Below, piece after piece: positions 27,123 through 35,787 of a stretch of DNA of 64,000 nucleotides (positions are counted from its first letter, which is position 1; every line of letters starts with the position of its first letter). The notes under the pieces are model-generated. The model worked only from the letters and a program-made list of their open reading frames with translations, had not been told where the DNA came from and searched no databases. The position numbers and the translations under genes are program-made. Source of the stretch: Desulfosediminicola flagellatus (GTDB lineage Bacteria; Desulfobacterota; Desulfobulbia; Desulfobulbales; Desulfocapsaceae); assembly GCF_005116655.2 (NCBI RefSeq), contig NZ_CP050698.1, positions 4,504,001 to 4,568,000 of the forward strand, read 5' to 3'.

Positions 27123-27737
27123 TTGAGATATCACGGCGAAGAGGCACTCGGCCTTATCGAAACTCTTGGAATGGTTCCGGCCATTAGTGGCGCAGACAGT
27201 ATGTTGAAAACTGCCGATGTACAGTTGATCTCGTATGAAAACGTTGGCTCTACCCTCGTTGCCGTTATGGTTAAAGGTGATGTCGGTGCTGTTAAGGCAG
27301 CTGTTGAGGCTGGCACCGCAGCCGCCTCCCGAATTGGTAAAGTAACTGCCCATAACGTTATGCCCCGCCCTATTCGCGCGGTTGGTGATGTCGTCTCTGT
27401 ACACGCAGTAGAAGATAGCGAAGACGATAATAACACTGCCAGACCTAAAGCAATGGGCTTTATCGAAACCTTCGGCATTGTCTATGTTCTTGAAGCTGCT
27501 GATGCAATGGTCAAATCTGCAGGCGTTCAACTCATTGGCTACGAAAACGTTGCGTCCGGATATATATCGGTTCTCGTCGAGGGCGATGTTTCAGCATGCC
27601 AGGCTGCTGTTGAAGCAGGCGTGACAGCTGTTGAACAAATGGGCGCTGAAGTGCACTGCTCACTCGTTATCCCGACCCCCCATCCCGATTTGAAGAAGAT
27701 TACCAGAGTTTACGACATCGAAACACTGCTGGCATAA
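27123..27737 (+). CDS. Tandem-domain BMC shell protein (trimer-type)
   Basis: About 204 residues made of two BMC domains: first EALGLIETLGMVPAISGADS with VMVKGDVGAVKAAVEAG, second KAMGFIETFGIVYVLEAADA with VLVEGDVSACQAAVEAG. A linker of ~25 acidic residues joins them. Trimers of such proteins form pseudohexagonal shell tiles, often with a gated pore. No ATG fits: TTG at 27123 is chosen because TTGGAGAG lies 5-7 bases upstream. It is the first gene of the rightward operon. Confidence 0.9.
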   Translation: MRYHGEEALGLIETLGMVPAISGADSMLKTADVQLISYENVGSTLVAVMVKGDVGAVKAAVEAGTAAASRIGKVTAHNVMPRPIRAVGDVVSVHAVEDSEDDNNTARPKAMGFIETFGIVYVLEAADAMVKSAGVQLIGYENVASGYISVLVEGDVSACQAAVEAGVTAVEQMGAEVHCSLVIPTPHPDLKKITRVYDIETLLA

Positions 27738-27814
27738 TTGGCATTTTTTTTGGCGGTTGTGAACCTTCAGGTAACCAAACACACGGATCAGGAACAGGGT
27801 AAAAAGGGGAAGCA

Positions 27815-29335
27815 ATGATAGTCGACAATGACCTGCTCTCTATACAGCATGCCAGAATCCTGGCTGAAAATGCTTTTTTAGCGCAAAAGAAGCTAGCGAC
27901 ATTTTCCCAGGAGCAACTGGATAAAATAGTTGAGAATGTTGCAATTGCTGTCAAAAAGCATATTCAGGATCTTGCCTTCATTTCTCACGAGGAAACCGAT
28001 AGCGGCAAGTGGCAGGACAAATGTACCAAGAATCAATTTGTCTGTACCCATGTGCTGAACCAACTTCGATCCATGCGCTGCGTTGGTGTTATCGAAGAAG
28101 ACCGAGATGCACAGACCAGGGACATCGGCGTTCCTGTTGGCGTTATCGTTGCTCTTTGCCCGGTGACCAGCCCGGTTTCTACCACCATCTATAAGACCCT
28201 TCTTGCTATCAAATCAGGCAACGCCATTCTTTTTTCTCCTCACCCCGGCGCCGTTAAATCCATTGGTAAAGTTTTAGATGTAATGATCGAAACCGCCGAG
28301 GCAAACGGATTACCGGAAGGATGTCTTGCATACCTTTCCCCTGCGACGAAAAGCGGTACCCGAGAGCTGATGAACCATCCGGCTGCTTCACTGATTCTGG
28401 TGACAGGCGTACCGGGAATGCTTGGTAGCGCGCAAGGTTCAGGTAAGCCGGTTATCTACGGGGGAACAGGTAACGGACCTGCATTCATTGAACGTACAGC
28501 CAACATAGAGCAGGCAGTTAAAGATATCATTGCCAGTAAAACCTTTGACAATGGTATCGCTCCCTCAGCTGAACAGTCTATTGTTGTGGATTCCTGCATA
28601 GCAGGCGATGTCAAACGCACATTACAGGAAAATACAGCCTATTTCCTGTCTGACGACGAGTCTCACAAGCTTGCTGCGCTCTTTTTCTGCCCGAGTGGTA
28701 AGCGGCGAAAAGGACTGGTCGGACAATCCGCCGAAGTACTTGCCAAAAGAGCAGGGATTACAATCCCCGCTGGTACACGCGTACTGGTTGCAGAACGGAA
28801 ATATGTCTCTGAGGATGACCCATATTCCAGAGAACTCCTCGCTCCGGTTCTTGCGCTTTACGTAGAGACAGACTGGCTGCACGCCTGTGAAAAATGTATC
28901 GAATTGCTGCTTCATGAACGGAATTCACACACCATGGTGATCCATTCAACTGACGAAGCTGTGATTGAGCAATTTGCTTTAAAAAAGCCTGTGGGCAGGC
29001 TTCTGGTAAATACTCCCGCTTCTTTTGGCGGTATTGGAGCAACCACAAATCTCTTCCCTTCAATGACCCTTGGCAGCGGCTCTGCCGGACGTGGAATCAC
29101 TTCCGACAACGTCTCTCCCATGAACCTGATTTACAGAAGAAAAATTGGTTACGGGGTCAGGAACATGGATAGGCTGGAACAGTTGGAACGGCCTGAAGAG
29201 ACTGTTGTGAACCAGGAAAACTCACACCACAAAGACAACACAAACACACACGGTATTGATTCGAGCAAAGCGCAGGTAATACAAAACATCCTGAATGAGG
29301 CGATAAAAGCCTTATCTGACCCTGCAGATCGATAG
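27815..29335 (+). CDS. CoA-acylating aldehyde dehydrogenase homologue lacking the catalytic cysteine
   Basis: A 506-residue member of the EutE/PduP/AdhE-N family (GVIVALCPVTSPVSTTIYKT, KSGNAILFSPHPGAVKS, SASVEE-type NAD contacts). Where the catalytic cysteine should be (compare GTVCASEQ in the enzyme encoded at 33732), this protein reads GIAPSAEQ, with Pro250 in the Cys position. A C-terminal tail after a Gln/Asn-rich linker ends in an amphipathic helix (AQVIQNILNEAIKALS) of encapsulation-peptide type. It lies directly before cutC. A structural, scaffolding or regulatory role is likely. A GGGGA site precedes the ATG. Confidence 0.88.
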   Translation: MIVDNDLLSIQHARILAENAFLAQKKLATFSQEQLDKIVENVAIAVKKHIQDLAFISHEETDSGKWQDKCTKNQFVCTHVLNQLRSMRCVGVIEEDRDAQTRDIGVPVGVIVALCPVTSPVSTTIYKTLLAIKSGNAILFSPHPGAVKSIGKVLDVMIETAEANGLPEGCLAYLSPATKSGTRELMNHPAASLILVTGVPGMLGSAQGSGKPVIYGGTGNGPAFIERTANIEQAVKDIIASKTFDNGIAPSAEQSIVVDSCIAGDVKRTLQENTAYFLSDDESHKLAALFFCPSGKRRKGLVGQSAEVLAKRAGITIPAGTRVLVAERKYVSEDDPYSRELLAPVLALYVETDWLHACEKCIELLLHERNSHTMVIHSTDEAVIEQFALKKPVGRLLVNTPASFGGIGATTNLFPSMTLGSGSAGRGITSDNVSPMNLIYRRKIGYGVRNMDRLEQLERPEETVVNQENSHHKDNTNTHGIDSSKAQVIQNILNEAIKALSDPADR

Positions 29336-29368
29336 ATGAAAAGTATCTCTATACATGGAGGAAGCACA

Positions 29369-31909
29369 GTGGATCTTAGCGATTTTTCAAATAAGCTTGC
29401 AGAAGCTACAAAGAACCTGACTGCCGAAGAGCGAGCCTCTTTGAAGAAAATCTTCGAAGGCGTTTCTGCTGAGGTATTCAAAAAGCCTGTTAAAGCAAGC
29501 GCACCAGTCGCAGCAGAGACAAGCCATATGCCAGATGGTCCGACCGAGCGCCACGTAAAGCTCAAAGAGAAATTCTTAACGCATGTTCCTGCTGTGACCA
29601 TCCATCGTGCACGTGCCATCACCAAGATTGCCAAAGAAAACCCGGGCCTGCCCAAAGCAGTGCTTCGCGGTAAGTGCTTTAAGTATTGCTGCGAGACTGC
29701 ACCGCTGGTAATTCAGGATAATGAGCTCATCGTCGGTTCTCCATGCGGCGCTCCACGCGCTGGTGCTTTCTCGCCCGATATCGCCTGGCGATGGGTTAGA
29801 GACGAACTTGACACAATCGCTACCCGTGCTCAGGATCCCTTCTATATTTCAGAAGAAGATAAAAAGATCATGCGCGAAGAGTTGTTCCCTTTCTGGGAAG
29901 GACAGTCTGTAGACGAGTATTGTGAACAGCAGTACCGTGAAGCAGGTATGTGGGAACTTTCCGGTGAGTCGTATGTCACTGATTGCTCCTACCACGCGAC
30001 AAACGGCGGTGGCGACTCCAACCCCGGCTACGACGTTATCCTGATGAAAAAAGGCATGCTCGACATAGTCAAAGAAGCCGAAGAGCATCTTGCCGAACTG
30101 GATTACGAAAACCCCGATGACATGGACAAGATCTACTTCTACAAGTCTCTCATCGACACTGCTGAAGGCGTGATGATCTACGCCAAGCGTCTTTCTGATT
30201 ATGCGTGTGAACTGGCTGCAAAAGAGACCGATCCTAAGCGTAAAGCTGAGCTCGAAAAGATCTCGGCTATCAACGCCCGTGTTCCCGCTCACAAACCCGA
30301 GACCTTCTGGGAAGCGATCCAGGCTGTCTGGACCGTTGAATCCCTCCTTATTGTTGAGGAGAACCAGACCGGCATGTCCATCGGCCGTGTAGATCAGTAC
30401 ATGTATCCTCTTTTTGAGGCAGACATGAAAGCAGGCCGCATGAATGAGTACGAGGCCTTTGATCTGGCCGGTTGTATGCTCGTTAAGATGTCTGAGATGA
30501 TGTGGCTCACCAGTGAAGGTGCATCGAAATTCTTCGCCGGTTACCAGCCATTCGTCAATATGTGCCTCGGCGGTGTCACCCGTGACGGCGTAGATGCCAC
30601 CAACGATCTCACCTACCTTCTCATGGACGCCATTCGTCACGTCAAGGTATACCAGCCGTCTCCATCAGCTCGAGTTCACAACAAGTCTCCTCAGAAATAT
30701 CTGAAGAAAATTGTAGAAGTTATTCGCGCTGGCATGGGCTTCCCTGCCATTCACTTCGATGACGCCCATATCAAGATGATGTTGGCTAAGGGATGCTCTA
30801 TCGAAGACTCCCGTGACTACTGCCTCATGGGTTGTGTAGAGCCACAGAAATCAGGTCGCCTTTATCAGTGGACCTCCACCGCCTATACCCAGTGGCCGAT
30901 CTGCATTGAAATGGTACTCAATAACGGAGTGCCTCTCTGGTACGGCAAGCAGGTTTGCCCTGATATGGGTCCGCTGGAGTCCTTCGACACCTATGAGAAA
31001 TTTGATGCGGCAGTCAAAGAGCTGATTAAATACGTCACCAAGTGGTCCAGCGTAGGTACAGTTATTTCTCAGCGTGTGCATAGAGAACTGGCTCCTAAAC
31101 CACTTATGTCCATGATGTATGAAGGATGTATGGAGTCCGGTCGCGATGTTTCCGCAGGCGGCGCAATGTACAACTTTGGTCCCGGCGTTGTATGGAGTGG
31201 CCTGGCTACCCATGCTGACTCCATGGCTGCAATCAAAAAACTTGTCTACGACGATAAGAAATACACGCTTGCCCAGCTCAACGAAGCGTTGAAGGCAGAG
31301 TTTAAGGGTTACGAGCAGATAAAAGCCGATTGTCTTGCCGCACCAAAATACGGCAATGACGACGATTACGCCGACCTCATTGTTAATGACCTCGTAAACT
31401 TCACCGAGCGTGAGCACCGCAAGTTCAAAACTCTCTATTCGGTTTTGAGCCACGGCACACTCTCTATCTCAAACAACACCCCTTTCGGTCAGCTCCTCGG
31501 TGCTTCGGCCAACGGCCGTGATGCGTGGATGCCGCTCTCCGACGGTATCAGCCCAACCCAGGGTGCTGATTACAAGGGACCGACAGCCATAATCAAGTCT
31601 GTATCGAAGATGCCAACCGACAGCATGAACATCGGTATGGTTCACAACTTCAAGCTTATGTCCGGCCTTTTAGATACTGCTGAAGGTGAAGCCGGCATCA
31701 TCACCCTGATCCGTACTGCCAGCATGATGGGTAATGGTGAGATGCAGTTCAACTACCTTGATAACGAGACGCTGCTCGATGCTCAAAGACATCCAGAAAA
31801 GTACCGCGATCTCGTTGTTCGCGTTGCAGGCTACAGTGCATTCTTTGTTGAGCTTTGCAAGGATGTTCAGGATGAGATCATCAGCCGCACCACGCTGCAC
31901 GAGATCTAA
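29369..31909 (+). CDS. cutC: Choline trimethylamine-lyase (glycyl radical enzyme)
   Basis: An 846-residue glycyl radical enzyme cleaving choline to trimethylamine and acetaldehyde. The active-site Cys489 and Glu491 (CLMGCVEPQKSG), the Thr in LYQWTSTAYTQWP and the glycyl radical Gly821 (VRVAGYSAFF) fall at the same numbers as in the Desulfovibrio alaskensis enzyme. That numbering needs the GTG start at 29369, which has GGAGG upstream; an ATG 11 codons earlier does not fit. Length is the short CutC type associated with GRM1 loci. The N-terminal DFSNKLAEATKNLT helix may target it to the shell. cutD follows 48 bases downstream. Confidence 0.97.
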   Translation: MDLSDFSNKLAEATKNLTAEERASLKKIFEGVSAEVFKKPVKASAPVAAETSHMPDGPTERHVKLKEKFLTHVPAVTIHRARAITKIAKENPGLPKAVLRGKCFKYCCETAPLVIQDNELIVGSPCGAPRAGAFSPDIAWRWVRDELDTIATRAQDPFYISEEDKKIMREELFPFWEGQSVDEYCEQQYREAGMWELSGESYVTDCSYHATNGGGDSNPGYDVILMKKGMLDIVKEAEEHLAELDYENPDDMDKIYFYKSLIDTAEGVMIYAKRLSDYACELAAKETDPKRKAELEKISAINARVPAHKPETFWEAIQAVWTVESLLIVEENQTGMSIGRVDQYMYPLFEADMKAGRMNEYEAFDLAGCMLVKMSEMMWLTSEGASKFFAGYQPFVNMCLGGVTRDGVDATNDLTYLLMDAIRHVKVYQPSPSARVHNKSPQKYLKKIVEVIRAGMGFPAIHFDDAHIKMMLAKGCSIEDSRDYCLMGCVEPQKSGRLYQWTSTAYTQWPICIEMVLNNGVPLWYGKQVCPDMGPLESFDTYEKFDAAVKELIKYVTKWSSVGTVISQRVHRELAPKPLMSMMYEGCMESGRDVSAGGAMYNFGPGVVWSGLATHADSMAAIKKLVYDDKKYTLAQLNEALKAEFKGYEQIKADCLAAPKYGNDDDYADLIVNDLVNFTEREHRKFKTLYSVLSHGTLSISNNTPFGQLLGASANGRDAWMPLSDGISPTQGADYKGPTAIIKSVSKMPTDSMNIGMVHNFKLMSGLLDTAEGEAGIITLIRTASMMGNGEMQFNYLDNETLLDAQRHPEKYRDLVVRVAGYSAFFVELCKDVQDEIISRTTLHEI

Positions 31910-31957
31910 ACACATATTGTCGAGACCAGAGATAGGTAAGGTAGAGGCTAGAGCATT

Positions 31958-32896
31958 ATGGGCACCATAATTGAAAGAAAAGCACGGATTTTCAACATAC
32001 AGAAATACAATATGTATGATGGACCAGGTATACGAACCCTCGTGTTCTTTCAAGGGTGTCCATTGCGTTGTAAGTGGTGCTCAAACCCCGAAAGTCAACA
32101 CCGACAATCACAGGTAATGTTTAAACAGAACCAGTGTGTTGACTGCGGTGCCTGTGTACCGGTTTGTCCTGCGGGAATCCACACCATCTCAAGCGACGGG
32201 AAACACAAGGTTGACAGGAATATTGAATGTGTTGGCTGTCGTGCATGTGAAAGAGCGTGTCCTGAATCTGCACTGGCGATTGTCGGAGAGACGAAAACCA
32301 TCTCCGAACTCGTAGATATTGTCGAAGAAGATTCACTCTTCTACGACACATCCGGTGGTGGCGTCACCCTTGGTGGTGGCGAAGCCCTTATGCAGCCCGA
32401 AGCCGCTACAAACCTGCTTCAGGTATGTAAGCAACGGGGTATCAACACTGCCATAGAGACCTGTGGCTATGCGCGCGCAAAAGTGATTGAAAAGGTCGCT
32501 GAGTTTACCGACCTTTTCCTCTTTGATGTAAAGCATATGAATTCCGAACGTCATCAGGAACTCACCGGCGTGCGCAATGAAATGATTCTTACCAATCTGC
32601 AGTGGCTTCTTGAAAACCGCTACAACGTAAAAATCAGGATGCCGCTTTTAAAGGGATGCAATGACGGTGAGCAGGAGATTCTTCAGCTTATCGAATTTTT
32701 AAAGCCATATCAGGATTTGAAGAACTTTAAAGGAGTGGATCTTCTCCCCTACCACAAGATGGGCGTCAACAAATACAACCAGCTTGACTGGAAGTATCCT
32801 ATCGAGGGAGATCCTAAACTGAGCGATGCTGACCTTGAGCGTATTGAAAGCTTCATCAAAAAGTACAATTTCCCGGTTTCAGTGGTTCGCCACTAA
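31958..32896 (+). CDS. cutD: Choline TMA-lyase activating enzyme (radical SAM)
   Basis: A 312-residue radical SAM activase that installs the glycyl radical on CutC. The SAM-cluster motif CPLRCKWC gives Cys34, Cys38 and Cys41, preceded by DGPGIRTLVFFQG. An inserted ferredoxin-like domain carries two further clusters: CVDCGACVPVC (60-70) and CVGCRACERAC (91-101). SGGGVTLGGGEAL follows, as in all glycyl-radical activases. It is placed directly after cutC. Confidence 0.96.
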   Translation: MGTIIERKARIFNIQKYNMYDGPGIRTLVFFQGCPLRCKWCSNPESQHRQSQVMFKQNQCVDCGACVPVCPAGIHTISSDGKHKVDRNIECVGCRACERACPESALAIVGETKTISELVDIVEEDSLFYDTSGGGVTLGGGEALMQPEAATNLLQVCKQRGINTAIETCGYARAKVIEKVAEFTDLFLFDVKHMNSERHQELTGVRNEMILTNLQWLLENRYNVKIRMPLLKGCNDGEQEILQLIEFLKPYQDLKNFKGVDLLPYHKMGVNKYNQLDWKYPIEGDPKLSDADLERIESFIKKYNFPVSVVRH

Positions 32897-32908
32897 TCCG
32901 AAATTCAC

Positions 32909-33571
32909 ATGGGATTTAACACTATGATGGCACTTGGATTCATTGAAACACAAGGACTGCTGGCAGCCATTGAGGCAGCAGACGCCATGGTAAAAGCCGC
33001 TGATGTACAACTGATTGAGAAAAATCTCATTGGTGCCGGGCTGGTAACAATCACGGTTGGCGGTGAAGTATCGGCAGTGAATGCGGCGGTTGATGCAGGT
33101 ATCACTGCTGTTGAACGCATTGATAGAGCAGCGCTTATCTCACACCATGTCATTGCACGACCATACGATGAAATCTCACATATAATCGCGACAGAAGGAC
33201 CTTCGGCCGAACCCGCAACTCGTCCGGTCATTGAGGGTGAGGTCGAAGCTTCTGTGGAACCAGAAGCACAACACACTGAGAAAGACACCACAACTATCGA
33301 AGTTCAGGAAGAGTCTATCACGGCTCCAGCAGTCAAAGAAGTTCTGACTGCTGGCAAACAGGACCCGGGACCAGTTGTCGAAGACATACCAACTACAGAA
33401 ACCGGACCGACTGAGAAACAGTATAGAGTTGTAGAATTAAAGAAATTAACAGTCAGCAAATTGCGACAGATTGCTCTTGGACTCAGTGAAATTTCACTTA
33501 CCAGTGCAGAGATCAAGACCGCAACCAAGAAGAAACTGATTGAAGCTATCTTGGAGCCTTCCGGATTATAG
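32909..33571 (+). CDS. BMC-H shell protein with long linker and C-terminal SAP/Rho-N-like domain
   Basis: A 220-residue protein. Residues ~7-92 are a hexamer-type BMC domain (MALGFIETQGLLAAIEAADA, TVGGEVSAVNAAVDAG). A linker of ~85 residues rich in Glu, Thr, Pro and Val follows. The last ~45 residues (EKQYRVVELKKLTVSKLRQI, then SAEIKTATKKKLIEAIL) resemble the two-helix SAP/Rho-N fold that binds nucleic acids. EutK has an analogous C-terminal helix-turn-helix, so extended minor shell proteins are known, but this domain is different. Upstream Met codons at residues 6 and 7 are alternative starts. Nucleic acid binding is inference. Confidence 0.85.
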   Translation: MGFNTMMALGFIETQGLLAAIEAADAMVKAADVQLIEKNLIGAGLVTITVGGEVSAVNAAVDAGITAVERIDRAALISHHVIARPYDEISHIIATEGPSAEPATRPVIEGEVEASVEPEAQHTEKDTTTIEVQEESITAPAVKEVLTAGKQDPGPVVEDIPTTETGPTEKQYRVVELKKLTVSKLRQIALGLSEISLTSAEIKTATKKKLIEAILEPSGL

Positions 33572-33586
33572 GCATTTTTTTCTCAG

Positions 33587-33664
33587 ATCGAGGCATTTGC
33601 TGAAAATTAAGCGGAGCTATATACATAATATTGCGAGCATTAATTTTCAGCAAATAACGAAGAT
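33587..33664 (+). repeat. Structured intergenic repeat, copy B
   Basis: ATCGAGGC, arm ATTTGCTGAAAATTAA (33595-33610), apical hairpin GCTATAT-ACATA-ATATTGC, perfect partner arm TTAATTTTCAGCAAAT (33640-33655), then AACGAAGAT. Outer arms (GGATTATAGGCATTTTTTTC and GGAAAAAAGGGCATTATCC) also pair. It fills the spacer between the extended BMC-H gene and the aldehyde dehydrogenase gene. Confidence 0.75.
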
Positions 33665-33731
33665 ATTAGGAAAAAAGGGCATTATCCGAATGGCTCCTTG
33701 GATAGCAACAAAAAAATAGAGGAACCATCAC

Positions 33732-35171
33732 ATGATAGACAAGGATTTATTATCAATACAGGAAGCCCGCTCTCTGGTTCGTACAGCTAAAACTGCACAT
33801 GCTGAATTCGCTCAATACGATCAGGAGCAGGTTGACTGCATTGTAAAAGCGATTGCTGACGCAGCTATGGAACAGGCTGAATCTCTTGCAAGACTTGCAG
33901 TTGAAGAGACCGGTTTCGGTATCGTACAGGATAAGAAAGCAAAGAACGTTCTTGCCAGTGAAAAACTGTATGAAGCGATTAAGGACATGAAAACCATCGG
34001 TGTCCTGAGCGATGACAAAGAGAAGAAGATCACTGAAATTGCGGTGTCCATGGGCGTTATTGCAGGGATCATTCCTTCCACCAACCCCACCTCCACAACT
34101 ATTTACAAGTCTATCATCGCGCTGAAATCAGGTAACGCCATCGTCTTCACTCCGCACCCAAGTGCTAAAAAGTGCATTGGCGAAACTGTTGCCATGATAC
34201 GTAAAACCCTGCACGAATGTGGTGCTCCCGCAGATATGGTCAACGTCATGGCCGTCCCTACTCTTCAGGGTAGTACTGAACTGATGAAGGTTGCAGACCT
34301 TATTCTTGCGACCGGCGGTCCGGGAATGGTGAAAGCTGCCTACAGTTCCGGAACTCCTGCTCTTGGAGTTGGTGCCGGTAATGTGCCTGCCTATATCGAA
34401 AGAAGCGCCAACATTGAAGATGCGATCACCAAAATTTTCGCAAGTAAGACCTTCGATAACGGAACAGTTTGTGCTTCAGAACAGGCCATCGTCACTGAAT
34501 CCGTCATTGCGGATAAGGTTAAAGCAACCGTGATCGCTCATGGCGGTTACTTCCTGCAAGGCGAAGAACTTGAGAAAGTTAAGCGGGTCATGGAACGTTC
34601 TAACGGCAGCATGAACCCGGATATTGTTGGTCGTGATGCAGCGTATATAGCAAAGCTTGCAGGCATCACTATCCCTGGCAATGTTCGCCTGTTGGTTTCA
34701 GATGAAAAAGGTGTAGGCCCTCAATATCCTTTCTCTAAAGAAAAGCTCACCGCCCTTCTCGGCTTCTATGTTGTCGAAGACTGGCAGGAAGCTTGCGATA
34801 TTTGCCATGCATTGCTGAAGAATGGTGGTGTCGGTCACTCTCTGGCTATCCATTCGCAGAATGAAGAAGTCATTCGCGAATTCGGCATGAAAAAGCAGGT
34901 ATCCAGAATGCTGGTTAATACCCCTTCCACTCATGGTGCTGTGGGTATTTCAACATCCCTTTTCCCTGCATTCACTCTTGGTTGCGGCACAATTGGCGGA
35001 AGCTCCACTTCCGACAATGTCACTCCGCTCAACCTGATGAACGTCAGAAGAGTTGCATATGATCTCGGCAATACGATCTGTCAGGCAGCTCCTGCGCAAC
35101 AGAAGTCCGAAGAGCTGGATATTAACGCTATTACAGCGATGATTGTTGAGCAGTTAAAAAAGATGGCTTAG
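33732..35171 (+). CDS. CoA-acylating acetaldehyde dehydrogenase (CutF-type)
   Basis: A 479-residue enzyme converting acetaldehyde, CoA and NAD+ to acetyl-CoA and NADH inside the shell. It has GVIAGIIPSTNPTSTTIYKS, KSGNAIVFTPHPSAKK and the catalytic Cys247 in FDNGTVCASEQAIV. The C-terminal amphipathic helix INAITAMIVEQLKKM after a Gln/Ala/Pro linker looks like an encapsulation peptide. It is a paralogue of the cysteine-less protein encoded at 27815 and, unlike it, should be active. Confidence 0.94.
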   Translation: MIDKDLLSIQEARSLVRTAKTAHAEFAQYDQEQVDCIVKAIADAAMEQAESLARLAVEETGFGIVQDKKAKNVLASEKLYEAIKDMKTIGVLSDDKEKKITEIAVSMGVIAGIIPSTNPTSTTIYKSIIALKSGNAIVFTPHPSAKKCIGETVAMIRKTLHECGAPADMVNVMAVPTLQGSTELMKVADLILATGGPGMVKAAYSSGTPALGVGAGNVPAYIERSANIEDAITKIFASKTFDNGTVCASEQAIVTESVIADKVKATVIAHGGYFLQGEELEKVKRVMERSNGSMNPDIVGRDAAYIAKLAGITIPGNVRLLVSDEKGVGPQYPFSKEKLTALLGFYVVEDWQEACDICHALLKNGGVGHSLAIHSQNEEVIREFGMKKQVSRMLVNTPSTHGAVGISTSLFPAFTLGCGTIGGSSTSDNVTPLNLMNVRRVAYDLGNTICQAAPAQQKSEELDINAITAMIVEQLKKMA

Positions 35172-35202
35172 CCACCTATCAAAAATTGCCATTTCACCCA
35201 AT

Positions 35203-35280
35203 CTCAGCGTTGCGTACGTAATTTTTATCCTCGGGATATCATGTATATGCCTGGGGTAAAAATTACATACGCGCCTCGAT
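35203..35280 (-). repeat. Structured intergenic repeat, copy C
   Basis: Minus strand: ATCGAGGC, arm GCGTATGTAATTTTTA, apical hairpin GGCATAT-ACATG-ATATCCC, partner arm TAAAAATTACGTACGC (15 of 16 pair), then AACGCTGAG. Outer arms CAAAAATTGCCATTTCA (about 35190) and TGAAATAGCTAATTTTTG (about 35287) are complementary. It lies between the aldehyde dehydrogenase and BMC-H genes. Confidence 0.78.
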
Positions 35281-35358
35281 CTTGTCTGAAATAGCTAATT
35301 TTTGACCGCTCGATAAGCACAATTCAAAAGAGTTACACAAAATTTTAAGGAGAATCCC

Positions 35359-35643
35359 ATGTCCTCTGCAAACGCACTCGGAATGATCGAAACAAAAGGC
35401 CTCGTTGGAGCAATTGAAGCAGCTGATGCCATGGTTAAAGCAGCCAACGTAACTCTCGTTGGTAAATCTCAGGTTGGTGGCGGTCTTGTGACCGTTATGG
35501 TTCGCGGCGATGTTGGTGCTGTTAAAGCTGCTACCGATGCAGGTGCTGCAGCTGCCAAGAATGTTGGCGAACTCGTAAGTGTTCACGTGATTCCACGTCC
35601 TCACAGCGAAGTTGAAATCATCCTTCCACGCACTGAAGGATAA
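35359..35643 (+). CDS. BMC-H shell protein (hexamer)
   Basis: A 94-residue canonical single-domain shell protein: ALGMIETKGLVGAIEAADAM, VGGGLVTVMVRGDVGAVKAA and the conserved end VIPRPHSEVEIILP. An AAGGAG site lies 7 bases before the ATG. It is nearly identical in its core to the BMC-H encoded at 39192. It is flanked by a repeat element upstream and a hairpin downstream, which fits separate, high-level expression of a major shell tile. Confidence 0.95.
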   Translation: MSSANALGMIETKGLVGAIEAADAMVKAANVTLVGKSQVGGGLVTVMVRGDVGAVKAATDAGAAAAKNVGELVSVHVIPRPHSEVEIILPRTEG

Positions 35644-35654
35644 GTGAAGCAGGT

Positions 35655-35692
35655 ATAGTGCCGGGGGAACCCCACCTCTCCCTCGGCACTAT
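35655..35692 (+). terminator. Hairpin after first BMC-H gene
   Basis: Perfect 9-base stem ATAGTGCCG / CGGCACTAT with a GC-rich interior, 12 bases after the shell gene. The T-run behind it is weak (ATTTAT), so partial termination or 3'-end protection is likely. Confidence 0.5.
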
Positions 35693-35787
35693 TTATCTGG
35701 CTCCGCTTCACTATGCGAATCGCACCCCTGTAACAAGCAAAACGCTTTAGAATATTTTGTTTTTTTAGACCTGAGATCGAAGCAAAC

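Noticed and set aside
29336..29368. ATG start for cutC directly after the preceding stop codon
   Set aside because: The GTG at 29369 has the better ribosome site and gives the residue numbering of the characterised enzyme (Cys489, Gly821).
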